Shown here: in pieces, positions 7,547-16,149 of the stretch
How positions within the stretch are numbered: position 1 is the first letter of the stretch
Layout of the letters: every line of letters begins with the position of its first letter
From: Bradyrhizobium sp. Leo170
GTDB taxonomy: Bacteria; Pseudomonadota; Alphaproteobacteria; Rhizobiales; Xanthobacteraceae
Direction: 5' to 3'
NCBI RefSeq assembly: GCF_004296405.1
Contig: NZ_PSRR01000043.1
Span: forward strand, 1 to 38,045
DNA length: 38,045 nucleotides
Program-made: the position numbers and the translations under genes
The notes under the pieces: generated by a model
The model's input: only the letters and a program-made list of their open reading frames with translations
The model's database searches: none
Told to the model about the DNA's origin: nothing

Positions 7547-8620
7547 ATGGCCTCGATCTCGATCCGCAATCTCGTCAAGCGCTACGGCAATTTCACCGTG
7601 ATCCCGGATCTCAATCTGGAGATCGCGGACCATGAGTTCGTCGTCTTCGTCGGCCCATCCGGCTGCGGCAAGTCAACCCTGCTGCGGATCATCGCGGGCC
7701 TCGAGCCGATCACGTCCGGAGACCTCTACATCGGCGACAAGCGCGTCAACGGCGTGCAGGCCGCGCAGCGCGACATCGCCATGGTGTTCCAGGATTACGC
7801 GCTCTATCCGCACATGCGGGTCTACGACAACATGTCGTTTGCGCTGGAGTTGCGGGGAACGCCAAAGGCGGAGATCGACGCACGGGTGAAGCGCGCTGCG
7901 GCGCTGCTGCACATCGAGCCGTACCTCGATCGCAAGCCGAAAGAGCTGTCCGGCGGGCAGCGCCAGCGCGTTGCGATGGGACGCGCGATCGTGCGCAATC
8001 CCAAGGCGTTTCTGTTCGACGAGCCGCTGTCGAACCTCGACGCGAAGCTGCGCGGGCAGGTGCGTGCCGAGATCAAGGCATTGTCGCAGGAGCTCAAGAC
8101 CACGATGGTCTTCGTCACCCACGACCAGATCGAAGCCATGACCATGGCCGACCGCATCGTGGTCCTGCAGAGCGGCACGATCCAGCAGTACGACACGCCG
8201 GAGACGGTTTACGAGCGGCCGGCCAACCAGTTCGTGGCCGGCTTCATCGGTTCGCCGGCGATGAATTTCTTCCCGGTCGAATGGCGACAGGAGCACGCGA
8301 TCCTTTCGCAAGGCGGAACGGTGGTGCCGTTAGGCGACGAAACGGCAAACCGGCTGCGGCGCGCCGGCACCGGTGTCCTTGGCATTCGTCCCGAACATTT
8401 TGCCGTCGCGGCCGAGACGACCGACGGCATTGCCGTGAGCGTCAAGCTCGTCGAACCGCTCGGCTCGGATACGCTGATCCATTTCGATTTCGCCGGCGCC
8501 CCTGCCATCGCCCGGGTCGATCCGTCATTGCGGCCGAAGGTCGGCGATCGCCTCAGCCTCCGTCCGCAACCGGGCAAGACGCATTTGTTCGACGCAGCCA
8601 ACGGACAGGTCTTGCGGTGA
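7547..8620 (+). CDS. ABC sugar transporter ATP-binding protein (MsmK/UgpC/MalK type)
   Basis: This 357-residue ATPase powers the CUT1 importer. It shows Walker A GPSGCGKST (residues 36-44), a Q-loop in MVFQDYALYPHM, the signature LSGGQRQR, Walker B with FLFDEPLSNLD, and the switch histidine in FVTHDQIEAM. A C-terminal TOBE/MalK-type regulatory domain follows (GIRPEHFAV block). The open frame extends upstream, but ATG 7547, five bases after the dehydrogenase stop, gives the standard N-terminus MASISIRNLVKRYG. The stop overlaps the GTG start of the kinase gene, implying coupled translation. Confidence 0.94.
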   Translation: MASISIRNLVKRYGNFTVIPDLNLEIADHEFVVFVGPSGCGKSTLLRIIAGLEPITSGDLYIGDKRVNGVQAAQRDIAMVFQDYALYPHMRVYDNMSFALELRGTPKAEIDARVKRAAALLHIEPYLDRKPKELSGGQRQRVAMGRAIVRNPKAFLFDEPLSNLDAKLRGQVRAEIKALSQELKTTMVFVTHDQIEAMTMADRIVVLQSGTIQQYDTPETVYERPANQFVAGFIGSPAMNFFPVEWRQEHAILSQGGTVVPLGDETANRLRRAGTGVLGIRPEHFAVAAETTDGIAVSVKLVEPLGSDTLIHFDFAGAPAIARVDPSLRPKVGDRLSLRPQPGKTHLFDAANGQVLR

Positions 8621-9576
8621 GCTCGCCAGCGAACATCGGAAATCTGTCAGCGCTGGCGGACGTCGCGTCCGGGACCCGGCGTGCGCAGCTCATTTGCCTG
8701 GGTCTGTCCGCGCTCGACCAGGTTTGGCGTGTCGATCGGCTCTTTGCGAGCGGAAGCGAGAAGATCAAGAGCCTGGACTATGCGACCCTCGGCGGTGGCA
8801 TGGCCGCCAATGCCGCCGTTACCGTTACGCGGCTCGGCGCGTCGGTCGCGTTCTGGGGGCGGGCAGGGAATGATGCCGCTGGCCACGAGATGCGGTCGGC
8901 CTTCGTCGCCGAGGGCGTCGGCGTCGAGAATTTCCGGCTGTTTGCCGACGGTCGCTCGTCGGTCTCCGGGATCATCGTCGACAGCTCCGGCGAGAGGCAG
9001 ATCGTCAATTTCCGCGGCCTCTATCCGGAGGCAGCGGATTGGCTGCCACTGGAGGCGGTCGCACGCGCATCTTGCGTGCTGGCCGATCCGCGTTGGACGG
9101 AGGGAGCCGCGACGTTGTTTCGCGAAGCCCGCGCGCGAGGCATTCCGACGGTGCTCGACGGCGACATGGCCGATGCCAAGGTGTTCGAGCGGTTGCTTCC
9201 GCTGACGGACCACGCGATCTTCTCCGAGCCCGCGCTGACCTCCTTTGCCGGCTCGGCCAAGGATCAATCGCTCGCTGCACTCGCGCGCTACGGCTGCCGT
9301 GCCATCGCGGTCACGCGCGGGGAGGACGGCGTGAGCTGGTACGAGAGCGGCCGCCTGCATCGGCAGGCCGCCTTTGCCGTCGACGTCGTCGACACCACCG
9401 GCGCGGGCGACGTCTTTCACGGCGCTTATGCGCTTGCGATCGGCGTCGGCCTCGATGTGCGCGACGCCATGGCGTTTTCGGCAGCGACGGCTGCGATGAA
9501 ATGCCGCCACGCGGGCGGACGCAACGGAATCCCCACCATCAACGAGTGTCTTGCATTCATGAGGACGAAGCCATGA
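8617..9576 (+). CDS. PfkB-family kinase resembling sulfofructose kinase YihV
   Basis: This 319-residue ribokinase/PfkB-family sugar kinase has the N-terminal GGGMAANAA motif (59-67), the anion-hole signature DTTGAGDVFHGA (259-270) with catalytic Asp265, and the C-terminal GGRNGIP. Compared from memory with E. coli YihV (6-deoxy-6-sulfofructose 1-kinase), long stretches align, including VLADxRW, TVLDGD, DHAxFSEP and VDVVDTTGAGDVFHGA. The positions reported to bind the sulfonate in YihV (Lys27, Asn109, Arg138) appear conserved here as Lys49, Asn131 and Arg159. It should phosphorylate a ketose at O-1, feeding the adjacent aldolase. The GTG start overlaps the ATPase stop and matches the expected N-terminus. 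Kinase class is sure; sulfosugar specificity is inference, and an ordinary ketohexose kinase remains possible. Confidence 0.85.
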   Translation: MSSPANIGNLSALADVASGTRRAQLICLGLSALDQVWRVDRLFASGSEKIKSLDYATLGGGMAANAAVTVTRLGASVAFWGRAGNDAAGHEMRSAFVAEGVGVENFRLFADGRSSVSGIIVDSSGERQIVNFRGLYPEAADWLPLEAVARASCVLADPRWTEGAATLFREARARGIPTVLDGDMADAKVFERLLPLTDHAIFSEPALTSFAGSAKDQSLAALARYGCRAIAVTRGEDGVSWYESGRLHRQAAFAVDVVDTTGAGDVFHGAYALAIGVGLDVRDAMAFSAATAAMKCRHAGGRNGIPTINECLAFMRTKP

Positions 9577-10610
9577 GAACGATTGGAAAGAACCGCGGCC
9601 TGGCGCGTTTGGCTGACCTAGATGGTCACTTCCGCATGGTCGCGCTGGATCAGCGGCCGCCGCTGTTCGATGCTATCGCGAAAGCGAAGGGGATTACGCG
9701 GGACCAGGTCGAATACTCCGACGTCACGGCGGCGAAGCGTCTCCTCGTGGAAAACCTCGCGCCGCATTGCAGCTCGATGCTGTTCGATCCGAATTTCGCG
9801 GTGCCGGCTGCGATCGATCTCCTGCCGCCGCGCTGCGGTCTCATCATGACCCTCGAAGAGCACCGCGTCGAGGAAACGCCGGGCGGACGCAAGTCGAGGG
9901 CGATCACCAACTGGAGCGTGGAGAAGATCCGCGCCATGGGCGGCGACGCCGTCAAGGTGCTGGCGTGGTACCGGCCGGATGCCGATCCCGCGGTAAACGA
10001 GCATCAGAAGCGCTTTGTCCGCGAGGTCGGGCAGGATTGTGACCGCCACGACATTCCCTATGTCCTGGAGCTATTGGTGTACCCGTTCCTCGGCAGTGCC
10101 AATCACACCGCCGACTACGTGGAATCGCCGGGCAAGCTTCCCGGTCTCGTCATCGAGAGCGTGCGCGAGTTTGCCAAGCCGGAATATGGCGTTGATCTCT
10201 TGAAGTTGGAGAGTCCGCTTGCCGCCAACAGTCTGCCCGCCCGCGACGGCAGCGCTGCGGCGAAGGCCGCGCAGAAGGAGTTCGATGCGATCGGCGATAT
10301 CTGCCGCGACCGGGGCATCCCCTGGGTGCTGCTGTCAGGCGGCGCCGCGCCGGAGAAGTTCGAGCGCGTCCTCGACTTCGCCTATGCCGCCGGCGCGGGT
10401 GGATTCCTTGCGGGCCGTACGATCTGGCTCGATGCCGTGCTGAAGAACTTCCCCGACCGCGCGGCAGTCGCTGCCAGCCTGCGCAAGGATGGCCTCGCCG
10501 TGCTCGAGCGTCTCAACGATCTGACGACGGCCAAGGGAACCCCCTGGAAGGCTCGCTTTCCGGTGTTCACCGACATCAAGCAAGAGGGCGACTTCGCGCG
10601 CGCCTACTGA
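9573..10610 (+). CDS. Class I ketose-phosphate aldolase, LacD/YihT family
   Basis: This 345-residue protein belongs to the tagatose-1,6-bisphosphate aldolase (LacD) family, which also holds the sulfofructose-1-phosphate aldolase YihT. Family marks are ALDQRPPLF (24-32), SSMLFDPNF (67-75), DAVKVLAWYRPD (125-136), the Schiff-base lysine Lys211 in DLLKLESPL, LLSGG (253-257) and FLAGRTIW (278-285). It resembles LacD more than the shorter YihT (about 292 residues), sharing the C-terminal TPWKARF-type ending. The start overlaps the kinase stop as ATGA, with GAGGA ahead of it. Expected reaction: cleavage of a ketose 1-phosphate (or 1,6-bisphosphate) to DHAP plus a three-carbon aldehyde (glyceraldehyde derivative or sulfolactaldehyde). 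Last gene of the operon. Confidence 0.87.
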   Translation: MRTIGKNRGLARLADLDGHFRMVALDQRPPLFDAIAKAKGITRDQVEYSDVTAAKRLLVENLAPHCSSMLFDPNFAVPAAIDLLPPRCGLIMTLEEHRVEETPGGRKSRAITNWSVEKIRAMGGDAVKVLAWYRPDADPAVNEHQKRFVREVGQDCDRHDIPYVLELLVYPFLGSANHTADYVESPGKLPGLVIESVREFAKPEYGVDLLKLESPLAANSLPARDGSAAAKAAQKEFDAIGDICRDRGIPWVLLSGGAAPEKFERVLDFAYAAGAGGFLAGRTIWLDAVLKNFPDRAAVAASLRKDGLAVLERLNDLTTAKGTPWKARFPVFTDIKQEGDFARAY

Positions 10611-10707
10611 GACTACGGCGATTGAGGGCACAGTATTACAGCGGCCGCAAGGAGCGCGCCTCATTGGTATTTGCGAGCGCCAGGTCGCGATCGTAGTCTT
10701 CAGAGCA

Positions 10708-11565
10708 TCAACGGTACGGAGCACGGTGCTCTCGGAACGCCGCCGCCAACGCCCTTAGGGCTGCCCGCGACCGCTGGTCCGTCAAGGACGAATGGAGCAC
10801 CACTTCGGATGAGGGAAGCGGAGGAAGGCCAAACCGCTCGCCGACATCGATAGTGCCGGCAGGCGCTATCCGATATGACAGAGGGGCGATTGCCAGCCCT
10901 GCCGCGACGGCGGCATGGACAGCGGAAGAACCGCCCCCAAGAAACACTTCGGTCCATGTTATGCCCGCCGCATCGAGCGCATGTGTTGCTATGTTACGGA
11001 CGCCGCAGGTTGGAGTCAGCGCAGCCAGGCGCAGCGGCTCTCCCTGTCGGTGCTCGAACCCTTGCGCCGCGAACCAGCCAAAGCGCTCGAGTGCCAGCGT
11101 CTCCCCATCCCGGCGATCGTCCTCGCGCTGGATGATCGCGGCATCGAGCCGTCCCTGATCGAACAGGTCCAGAAGTTTGCGCGAGCTATCGAGCTGTACT
11201 TCGATCGTCAGCTTCGGATCGTGGGCGTGGAGCCGCGCCAGCAAGTTCGGAACCTCCGGCCCCGCGACATGGGCAGCAATGCCGAGGCCAAAGTGTCTCG
11301 GGGGCGCATTGAGTCCGGCAACCGCGCGCTCGTGAGCCGCGATAAATTCCCGAGCCCCCTCCAGGAAGGCAGCCCCTTGCGCCGACGGCCGCACCGATCG
11401 GGGAGTCCGCTCGATCAGCCGATGCCCGATGCGATCCTCAAGCCGTTTGAGCTTCACGCTGATTGCACCCTGCGTGGTGCCCAGAGCTTCGGCCGCGCGC
11501 GTGAAGCTCTGCATGTCGGCCACCATCACGAAAGCTCTTACGGCATCCACATCGAGCGAGAGCAT
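10708..11565 (-). CDS. LysR-family transcriptional regulator
   Basis: This 285-residue LysR-type regulator has an N-terminal winged HTH (residues about 5-62, with SFTRAAEALGTTQGAISVKLKRLE) and a C-terminal LysR substrate-binding domain. It is transcribed divergently from the MFS transporter gene, the standard arrangement for a LysR regulator and its target, so control of that exporter is likely. The inducer is not evident. Its 3' end faces the aldolase operon across about 97 bp. Confidence 0.92.
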   Translation of the reverse strand: MLSLDVDAVRAFVMVADMQSFTRAAEALGTTQGAISVKLKRLEDRIGHRLIERTPRSVRPSAQGAAFLEGAREFIAAHERAVAGLNAPPRHFGLGIAAHVAGPEVPNLLARLHAHDPKLTIEVQLDSSRKLLDLFDQGRLDAAIIQREDDRRDGETLALERFGWFAAQGFEHRQGEPLRLAALTPTCGVRNIATHALDAAGITWTEVFLGGGSSAVHAAVAAGLAIAPLSYRIAPAGTIDVGERFGLPPLPSSEVVLHSSLTDQRSRAALRALAAAFREHRAPYR

Positions 11566-11741
11566 TCCATTATCCGAATTTGTTGTCTCTGAAATCTATA
11601 TTGATCCGGTTTTGTTGTAGTCAAGGGCCCCCTATGTTCGGCATCTGACGTGGGCGGCTAACCCGAGACCCGAGTTTCTTCGATCGAGCGAACCTCCTGC
11701 CTGCATGTCAGCGATCGGCACCAGGCTTGGAGGTGAAAGTC
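11566..11741. promoter_or_regulatory. Divergent LysR/MFS control region
   Basis: This 176-bp gap holds the promoters of both genes. An AT-rich imperfect dyad, ATCTATATTGAT, near 11,595-11,606 is a candidate LysR-type box, matching its own reverse complement at 10 of 12 positions. No convincing -35/-10 pair was picked out. The strong GGAGGT site at 11,729-11,734 belongs to the MFS gene. Confidence 0.35.
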
Positions 11742-13298
11742 ATGACGATTTCAGCAACACAGCGAAACACCGTCGCCCTGGCGGCCGTCTGCCTCGCGTC
11801 TCTCATGTTCGGGCTGGAGATTTCCAGCGTTCCGACGATTCTGCCGACGCTGGAGACGGTGCTGCATGCCGACTTCCAGCAGCTCCAGTGGATCATGAAC
11901 GCCTATACGATCGCGGTCACGGCTGTACTGATGGCGACGGGCACGCTTGCAGATCGTTACGGCAGAAAGCGTGTCTTCGTCGTCAGCATCGTCGTCTTCG
12001 GCCTGGCCTCCCTGATCTGCGCCTTGGCGCAGGACGCCCTCGTTCTCATAGTGAGCCGGTTTCTTCAGGGCATGAGCGGTGGCGCGATGCTGATCTGTCA
12101 GGTCGCCGTTCTCTCCCACCAATTCCGGGAGGGACCGGAGCGCGCACGGGCCTTTGCCGCCTGGGGCATCATCTTCGGGATCGGCCTCGGCTTCGGTCCG
12201 ATCATAGGCGCGGCGATCGTCGCGATCTCCAACTGGCAATGGGTGTTCTTGGTCCATGCCGTCATCGCCGCGGTCACCACTGTCCTCGCCGCGGCCGGGG
12301 TGCAAGAATCGCGCGATCCCGACGCGAAGCACCTTGATATCGCAGGCATCGTGACGCTCTCGACGTCGGTGTTCTGCGTGGCCTTCTATATCACACAAGG
12401 GCCCGACCTGGGCTTTTGGAGCCCGACAGGTTTCGCCATCATTGCAATCGCGGTCCTGAGTTTCGCAGGCTTCGTGCTGGCCGAGACGCGCAGCACCCGC
12501 CCGATGTTCGACTTCTCCGTTTTCCGGGTTCGGACCTTCTCGGGCGCTCTCCTGGGATCGATGGGCATGAACTTCAGCTTCTGGCCTTTCATGATCTATC
12601 TTCCGATTTTCTTCCGAAGCGCGCTCGGTTACGGCAATGTCGCGGCCGGCTTGGCGCTGCTCTCCTACACGCTGCCGAGTCTCGTGGTGCCACCATTTGG
12701 CGAGCGGATCCTGCTGCGCTTCGGGGCCAGGATCGCCATCCCGACCGGACTTTTCGTCATCGGCCTTGGCTTCATGTTGATGTGGGCCGGCAGCGGCGTC
12801 GAACAACCTAGTTGGCTGATGCTGCTGCCTGGTTGTTTGCTTGCGGGGATCGGGCTGGGGCTGACCAACACGCCGGTGACCAACACGACGACCGCATCGG
12901 TATCGAGCACGCGCGCCGGCATGGCGTCAGGTATCGATATGAGCGCTCGGATGATTTCGCTGGCGATCAACATCGCCGTGATGGGCTTCATCCTGATCGC
13001 GGGCATATCCTCCTGGCTGAGGAGCGCGCTTCCTGCAGTGCTTGATGCACCGCGCCTGCAACGTCTTGCAGAAAGGATAGCGGGCGCGAGTGCCCATATA
13101 TCTGACTTCCCGGAACTGAACTCCCTGCCGGCGGCGGACACTGCTGTGCAAGACGCACTGGTTCATGGCTTCAGGTTGGTGATGCTCTATGGAGGACTCT
13201 CGGTGTGGATCCTGGCTCTGTCGAGCTTCCTGATCTTCGGCCAAAAAGCGGTTGTTCCGACAAAGAGAAAAACTACTGTAGGTGCAACGTCGGTTTGA
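11742..13298 (+). CDS. MFS drug/metabolite exporter, DHA2 (EmrB/QacA) type
   Basis: This 518-residue inner-membrane protein has about 14 hydrophobic segments, the layout of DHA2 proton-coupled exporters. The MFS loop motif GTLADRYGRKRVF follows the second helix, and motif C-like glycine-rich text (GIGLGFGPIIGA) lies in helix 5. The start is set at ATG 11,742, behind GGAGGT at the right distance; a TTG five codons upstream is not needed. It probably exports a toxic compound or metabolite. Control by the divergent LysR gene is likely. Substrate unknown. Confidence 0.9.
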   Translation: MTISATQRNTVALAAVCLASLMFGLEISSVPTILPTLETVLHADFQQLQWIMNAYTIAVTAVLMATGTLADRYGRKRVFVVSIVVFGLASLICALAQDALVLIVSRFLQGMSGGAMLICQVAVLSHQFREGPERARAFAAWGIIFGIGLGFGPIIGAAIVAISNWQWVFLVHAVIAAVTTVLAAAGVQESRDPDAKHLDIAGIVTLSTSVFCVAFYITQGPDLGFWSPTGFAIIAIAVLSFAGFVLAETRSTRPMFDFSVFRVRTFSGALLGSMGMNFSFWPFMIYLPIFFRSALGYGNVAAGLALLSYTLPSLVVPPFGERILLRFGARIAIPTGLFVIGLGFMLMWAGSGVEQPSWLMLLPGCLLAGIGLGLTNTPVTNTTTASVSSTRAGMASGIDMSARMISLAINIAVMGFILIAGISSWLRSALPAVLDAPRLQRLAERIAGASAHISDFPELNSLPAADTAVQDALVHGFRLVMLYGGLSVWILALSSFLIFGQKAVVPTKRKTTVGATSV

Positions 13299-13459
13299 TG
13301 GTCTTGTCGGAATGCGTATTGATTTTCCTCGCAAATTGTACGCTTCTCAATTAGTGGCTCCGTTATGCCGTGCAAGGAATGGCAATAGGAACGTCCCTCC
13401 GACGGCAGATCCGTCGAAAAGAGATTTACTGCTCTCTGGCGCACGAGACGGATGGAAGA

Positions 13460-14146
13460 ATGGTACGTCGAACTGCACTAGCGACGGATCTCGCCTGCGT
13501 TCTCGTCGCCTCATTGTTGCTGGCATGGAGCAGCGTGTGCGTGCTCGCCCAGCCGAGGAACGAGGCCACGCAAGGCGGCGAGGAGGTGGTCTTTGATATT
13601 CCGTCGCAACCGCTTGCGGCGGCGCTCAGCGCATATGGGGCAATAACCGGCGTGCAGGTTCTCTATGAGACGGCCCTGGCCGCGGGCAAGACCTCGGCGG
13701 CAATCAAAGGTTCGTTCGCCCAGGAGAGTGCGTTGCGGGTCCTGTTGGCTGGCACTGGCCTTGTCGGCCGCAGGACCGATGTAGATGCCATTACGATCGC
13801 GCCGGCGCTCCGCGAACAGCCTGGCAGCGCCGCTCTCGTTGCCCCGGACGCGAGATTTCTTGGCGCGTTGCAGGCAGGGGTTCTCGGCGCTCTGTGTGGG
13901 AACACCGATACGCAGCCAGGCGGCTATCGGATGGCTTTGCAGCTCTGGATCACGCCTGCCGGTGTTCTGCAGCGTGCGTCCTTGCTCGGCTCAACCGGCA
14001 ATGCGCATCGTGACGAAGCATTGATCGCACAATTGCAGAACGTGCGGATCGCTGTCTTTCCGCCAGCCGGCATGACGCAACCGGTCACGCTCACGATCGT
14101 GCCCCGTTCGCCACTGCAGTCTCCGGAGTGCAGTGGCGGGCGCTGA
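13460..14146 (+). CDS. Secreted STN-domain protein with TonB-C-like C-terminus
   Basis: This is a 228-residue exported protein. It has a signal peptide (MVRRTALATDLACVLVASLL, cleavage near VLA-Q at residue 30). A secretin/TonB short N-terminal (STN) domain follows at about 44-115 (FDIPSQPLAAALSAYGAITGV, then GSFAQESALRVLLAGTGL). A second domain at about 133-216 resembles a TonB C-terminal domain (GYRMALQLWITPAGVLQRASLLGSTG, then VTLTIVPR). STN domains normally sit on TonB-dependent receptors and contact FecR. Here there is no beta-barrel, so it is a free periplasmic module next to an ECF sigma/FecR pair, suggesting a role in signalling to FecR or in secretion of the giant exoprotein. The open frame continues 30 codons upstream, but Met at 13,460 gives a proper signal peptide. 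Function inferred from domains and context. Confidence 0.75.
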   Translation: MVRRTALATDLACVLVASLLLAWSSVCVLAQPRNEATQGGEEVVFDIPSQPLAAALSAYGAITGVQVLYETALAAGKTSAAIKGSFAQESALRVLLAGTGLVGRRTDVDAITIAPALREQPGSAALVAPDARFLGALQAGVLGALCGNTDTQPGGYRMALQLWITPAGVLQRASLLGSTGNAHRDEALIAQLQNVRIAVFPPAGMTQPVTLTIVPRSPLQSPECSGGR

Positions 14147-14331
14147 ACCCGCCATTTGCCCGATACGGTGCGCGGACACCGCCGGGTGCAGTGTTGTCTA
14201 ACTGTTACATTCCCTTGTTACCAGAATTTTCCTCTACTTTCCGACACGCTCGGGTTTGGGCCAGACGCTTGAATTTGCGAAGATTTCAAAGCAAGCGTTC
14301 GCTGGCGCAGTCCTGAGTACCGGGCGGGCCA

Positions 14332-14937
14332 ATGGGCAACACGACTTGGGCGGCGCTTCGTGATCTGCTCGCCAATCGATACGACGAATTTCGCGCGCGT
14401 CTGACGCGCCGCTTGGGCTCGGAAGAACTCGCCAGCGAAAGCCTGAACGAGACATGGCTGCAGCTCCATCGCCAGGATGAAGCCGCCTCCATCCAGAGCC
14501 CAACCGGTTATGTTATGCGCACGGCGGTCAATATCGCGACAGATCGTCGCCGTATGGAGACGAGGCGCGCGCGCCGTGCCGACGTGCAAGCCGCCCTTGA
14601 AATTCCTGATCCGGCGCCCGGGCCGCAGCGTGAGGCTGAAGCGCGCCTCCAGCTGAAAGCACTGCAGACCGCAATCGACGCCCTGCCTGAGCGCACGCGT
14701 GAAATCCTGATCGCCGCACGGCTCCGGGGACAGTCTCAGCAGGACATTGCGGACCGATTCGGCATCACGGCGCGCATGGTGCGCATAGAATTGCGTCGCG
14801 CGCTCGACCTTTGCGAAGCCCAGCTTGAAAAAGATACGACAAATCGTTTCCTGTCGGGCTCATCACAAACGTCTATAGATAAGGCAAACCACCTTCCACC
14901 CATACCGGCGCCCCCAAAGCGGGATGATGGACGGTGA
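14332..14937 (+). CDS. ECF (FecI-like) RNA polymerase sigma factor
   Basis: This 201-residue extracytoplasmic-function sigma factor has region 2 at about residues 12-78 (SESLNETWLQL, then SPTGYVMRTAVNIATDRRR) and region 4 at about 105-165 (ALPERTREILIAARLRGQSQQDIADRFGITARMVRIELRRAL). The tail after residue 166 is longer than usual and proline-rich. Its stop overlaps the GTG start of the FecR-like gene, the classical sigma/anti-sigma coupling. By analogy with FecI it should direct transcription of the surface-protein gene downstream. The Shine-Dalgarno sequence is poor. Confidence 0.93.
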   Translation: MGNTTWAALRDLLANRYDEFRARLTRRLGSEELASESLNETWLQLHRQDEAASIQSPTGYVMRTAVNIATDRRRMETRRARRADVQAALEIPDPAPGPQREAEARLQLKALQTAIDALPERTREILIAARLRGQSQQDIADRFGITARMVRIELRRALDLCEAQLEKDTTNRFLSGSSQTSIDKANHLPPIPAPPKRDDGR

Positions 14938-15935
14938 ATGGATATCCGGCGATGACGATGGACGAACGGTCCGTCCCGCATGAAGCATTGCGACGCCAGG
15001 CCAAGGACTGGGTCGTCCATCTTTCCACCGGGAAGGTGACGGAAGCTGATCTACGCGCGCTCGAACGCTGGCGTGCGGAAAGTCCGCTTCACGCGCAAGC
15101 CTATGCGCAAGCCTGCCAGTTGTGGGGCATGCTCGGCTCGCCGTTGGAGGCGTCAGCGCATGCGGTAGACAAGGCTGCAACAATCCGAATTCCGGGTATC
15201 AGCCGGCCGATCGGACGCCGTGCGTTTCTGGGCGGCACATTGGCCGCTTCGGCGGCGGCCGTCGCGGGCATCATGGTCGTCCGGCCACCCCTCGAATTGT
15301 GGCCCGCGCTCAGCGAATTGGCGGCGGATTACCGCACTGGAACCGGCGAGCAACGCAAGATCGAGCTTGCGGATCGGGTTTCGATCGAGCTCAACACGCG
15401 GACGAGCCTGAACGTGCGCGAGCAAACAGAGACAGCCGACAAAATCGAGCTGGTCGCCGGCGAAGCCGCGGTGTCGGCCGGACAGCGCCCGGTGGTCGTG
15501 CATGCCGCAGCGGGGCAGGTCGCTGCGAGCAATGCACAGTTCACCGTGCGTTGCGATGGCGCCGAGGTGCGCGTGGCGTGTCTTGCCGGGATGGTCAAGG
15601 TCGATTGCAGTGGACGCACCGCGATCCTCCGGCCGCGTGAGCAGATCATCTATGCCGCGCACGATCTCGGACCAATTGCCGCGGTTGCCCCCGAAGTCGT
15701 GGCCGCCTGGCGCGATGGACTTCTGATCTTTCAGGATGAGCCGTTGGCGCGTGTCATCGAGGAGGTCAACCGCTATCGCGCCGGCCGGATCATCCTGATG
15801 AATGCGGCTCTCGGCGAGCGCAGAGTATCGGCACGCTTCAAGCTCGACCGTCTCGATGCCGTTTTGACTCAGTTTCAGGAGGTCTTCGGCGCCAAGGCCA
15901 CGCCGATCGGCGGCGGCTTTGTCGTGCTGACCTGA
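14934..15935 (+). CDS. FecR-family anti-sigma regulator with twin-arginine motif
   Basis: This 333-residue inner-membrane signal transducer has an N-terminal cytoplasmic DUF4880-like sigma-binding region (residues 16-68, ending in HAQAYAQACQLWGML). One membrane segment follows at about 98-117, preceded by the twin-arginine sequence GRRAFLGG (Arg95-Arg96). The periplasmic FecR domain (about 130-220) and a C-terminal STN-like region (LARVIEEVNRYRAGRIIL, then SARFKLD) complete it. FecR proteins hold or activate their sigma factor according to a signal from an outer-membrane partner; Tat-dependent insertion is known for some. The GTG at 14,934 overlaps the sigma stop; ATGs at 14,952 and 14,958 are alternatives. 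It lies 214 bp before the adhesin gene. Confidence 0.9.
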   Translation: MNGYPAMTMDERSVPHEALRRQAKDWVVHLSTGKVTEADLRALERWRAESPLHAQAYAQACQLWGMLGSPLEASAHAVDKAATIRIPGISRPIGRRAFLGGTLAASAAAVAGIMVVRPPLELWPALSELAADYRTGTGEQRKIELADRVSIELNTRTSLNVREQTETADKIELVAGEAAVSAGQRPVVVHAAAGQVAASNAQFTVRCDGAEVRVACLAGMVKVDCSGRTAILRPREQIIYAAHDLGPIAAVAPEVVAAWRDGLLIFQDEPLARVIEEVNRYRAGRIILMNAALGERRVSARFKLDRLDAVLTQFQEVFGAKATPIGGGFVVLT

Positions 15936-16149
15936 TATCGTGATACCTTTGAGTATTCTGTCGACGATGCGACCTGTTTTCGCGGGAAGCGCGAGATCGC
16001 GAGCCTCGGGATCGATCCACCAGAAATTATTCGCTGAATCCATTTCCTCTCATAGGGGGCTGAAACGTCTTTAGGCGGTCGAAATGCCTGACGACCAGGC
16101 GGCGCCAGAACGGCGCGGCCTGGATCTGTCTCTTGGAGAGTGCCCGCCC

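Noticed and set aside
11751..12806. 351-codon minus-strand open frame opposite the MFS gene
   Set aside because: The plus strand encodes a well-formed membrane transporter; the antisense text is charged low-complexity with no family.
15936..16149. Search for an ECF (FecI-type) promoter before the exoprotein gene
   Set aside because: AACGTC at about 16,064-16,069 could be a -10-like element, but no matching -35 at the proper distance was seen, so no promoter is called.
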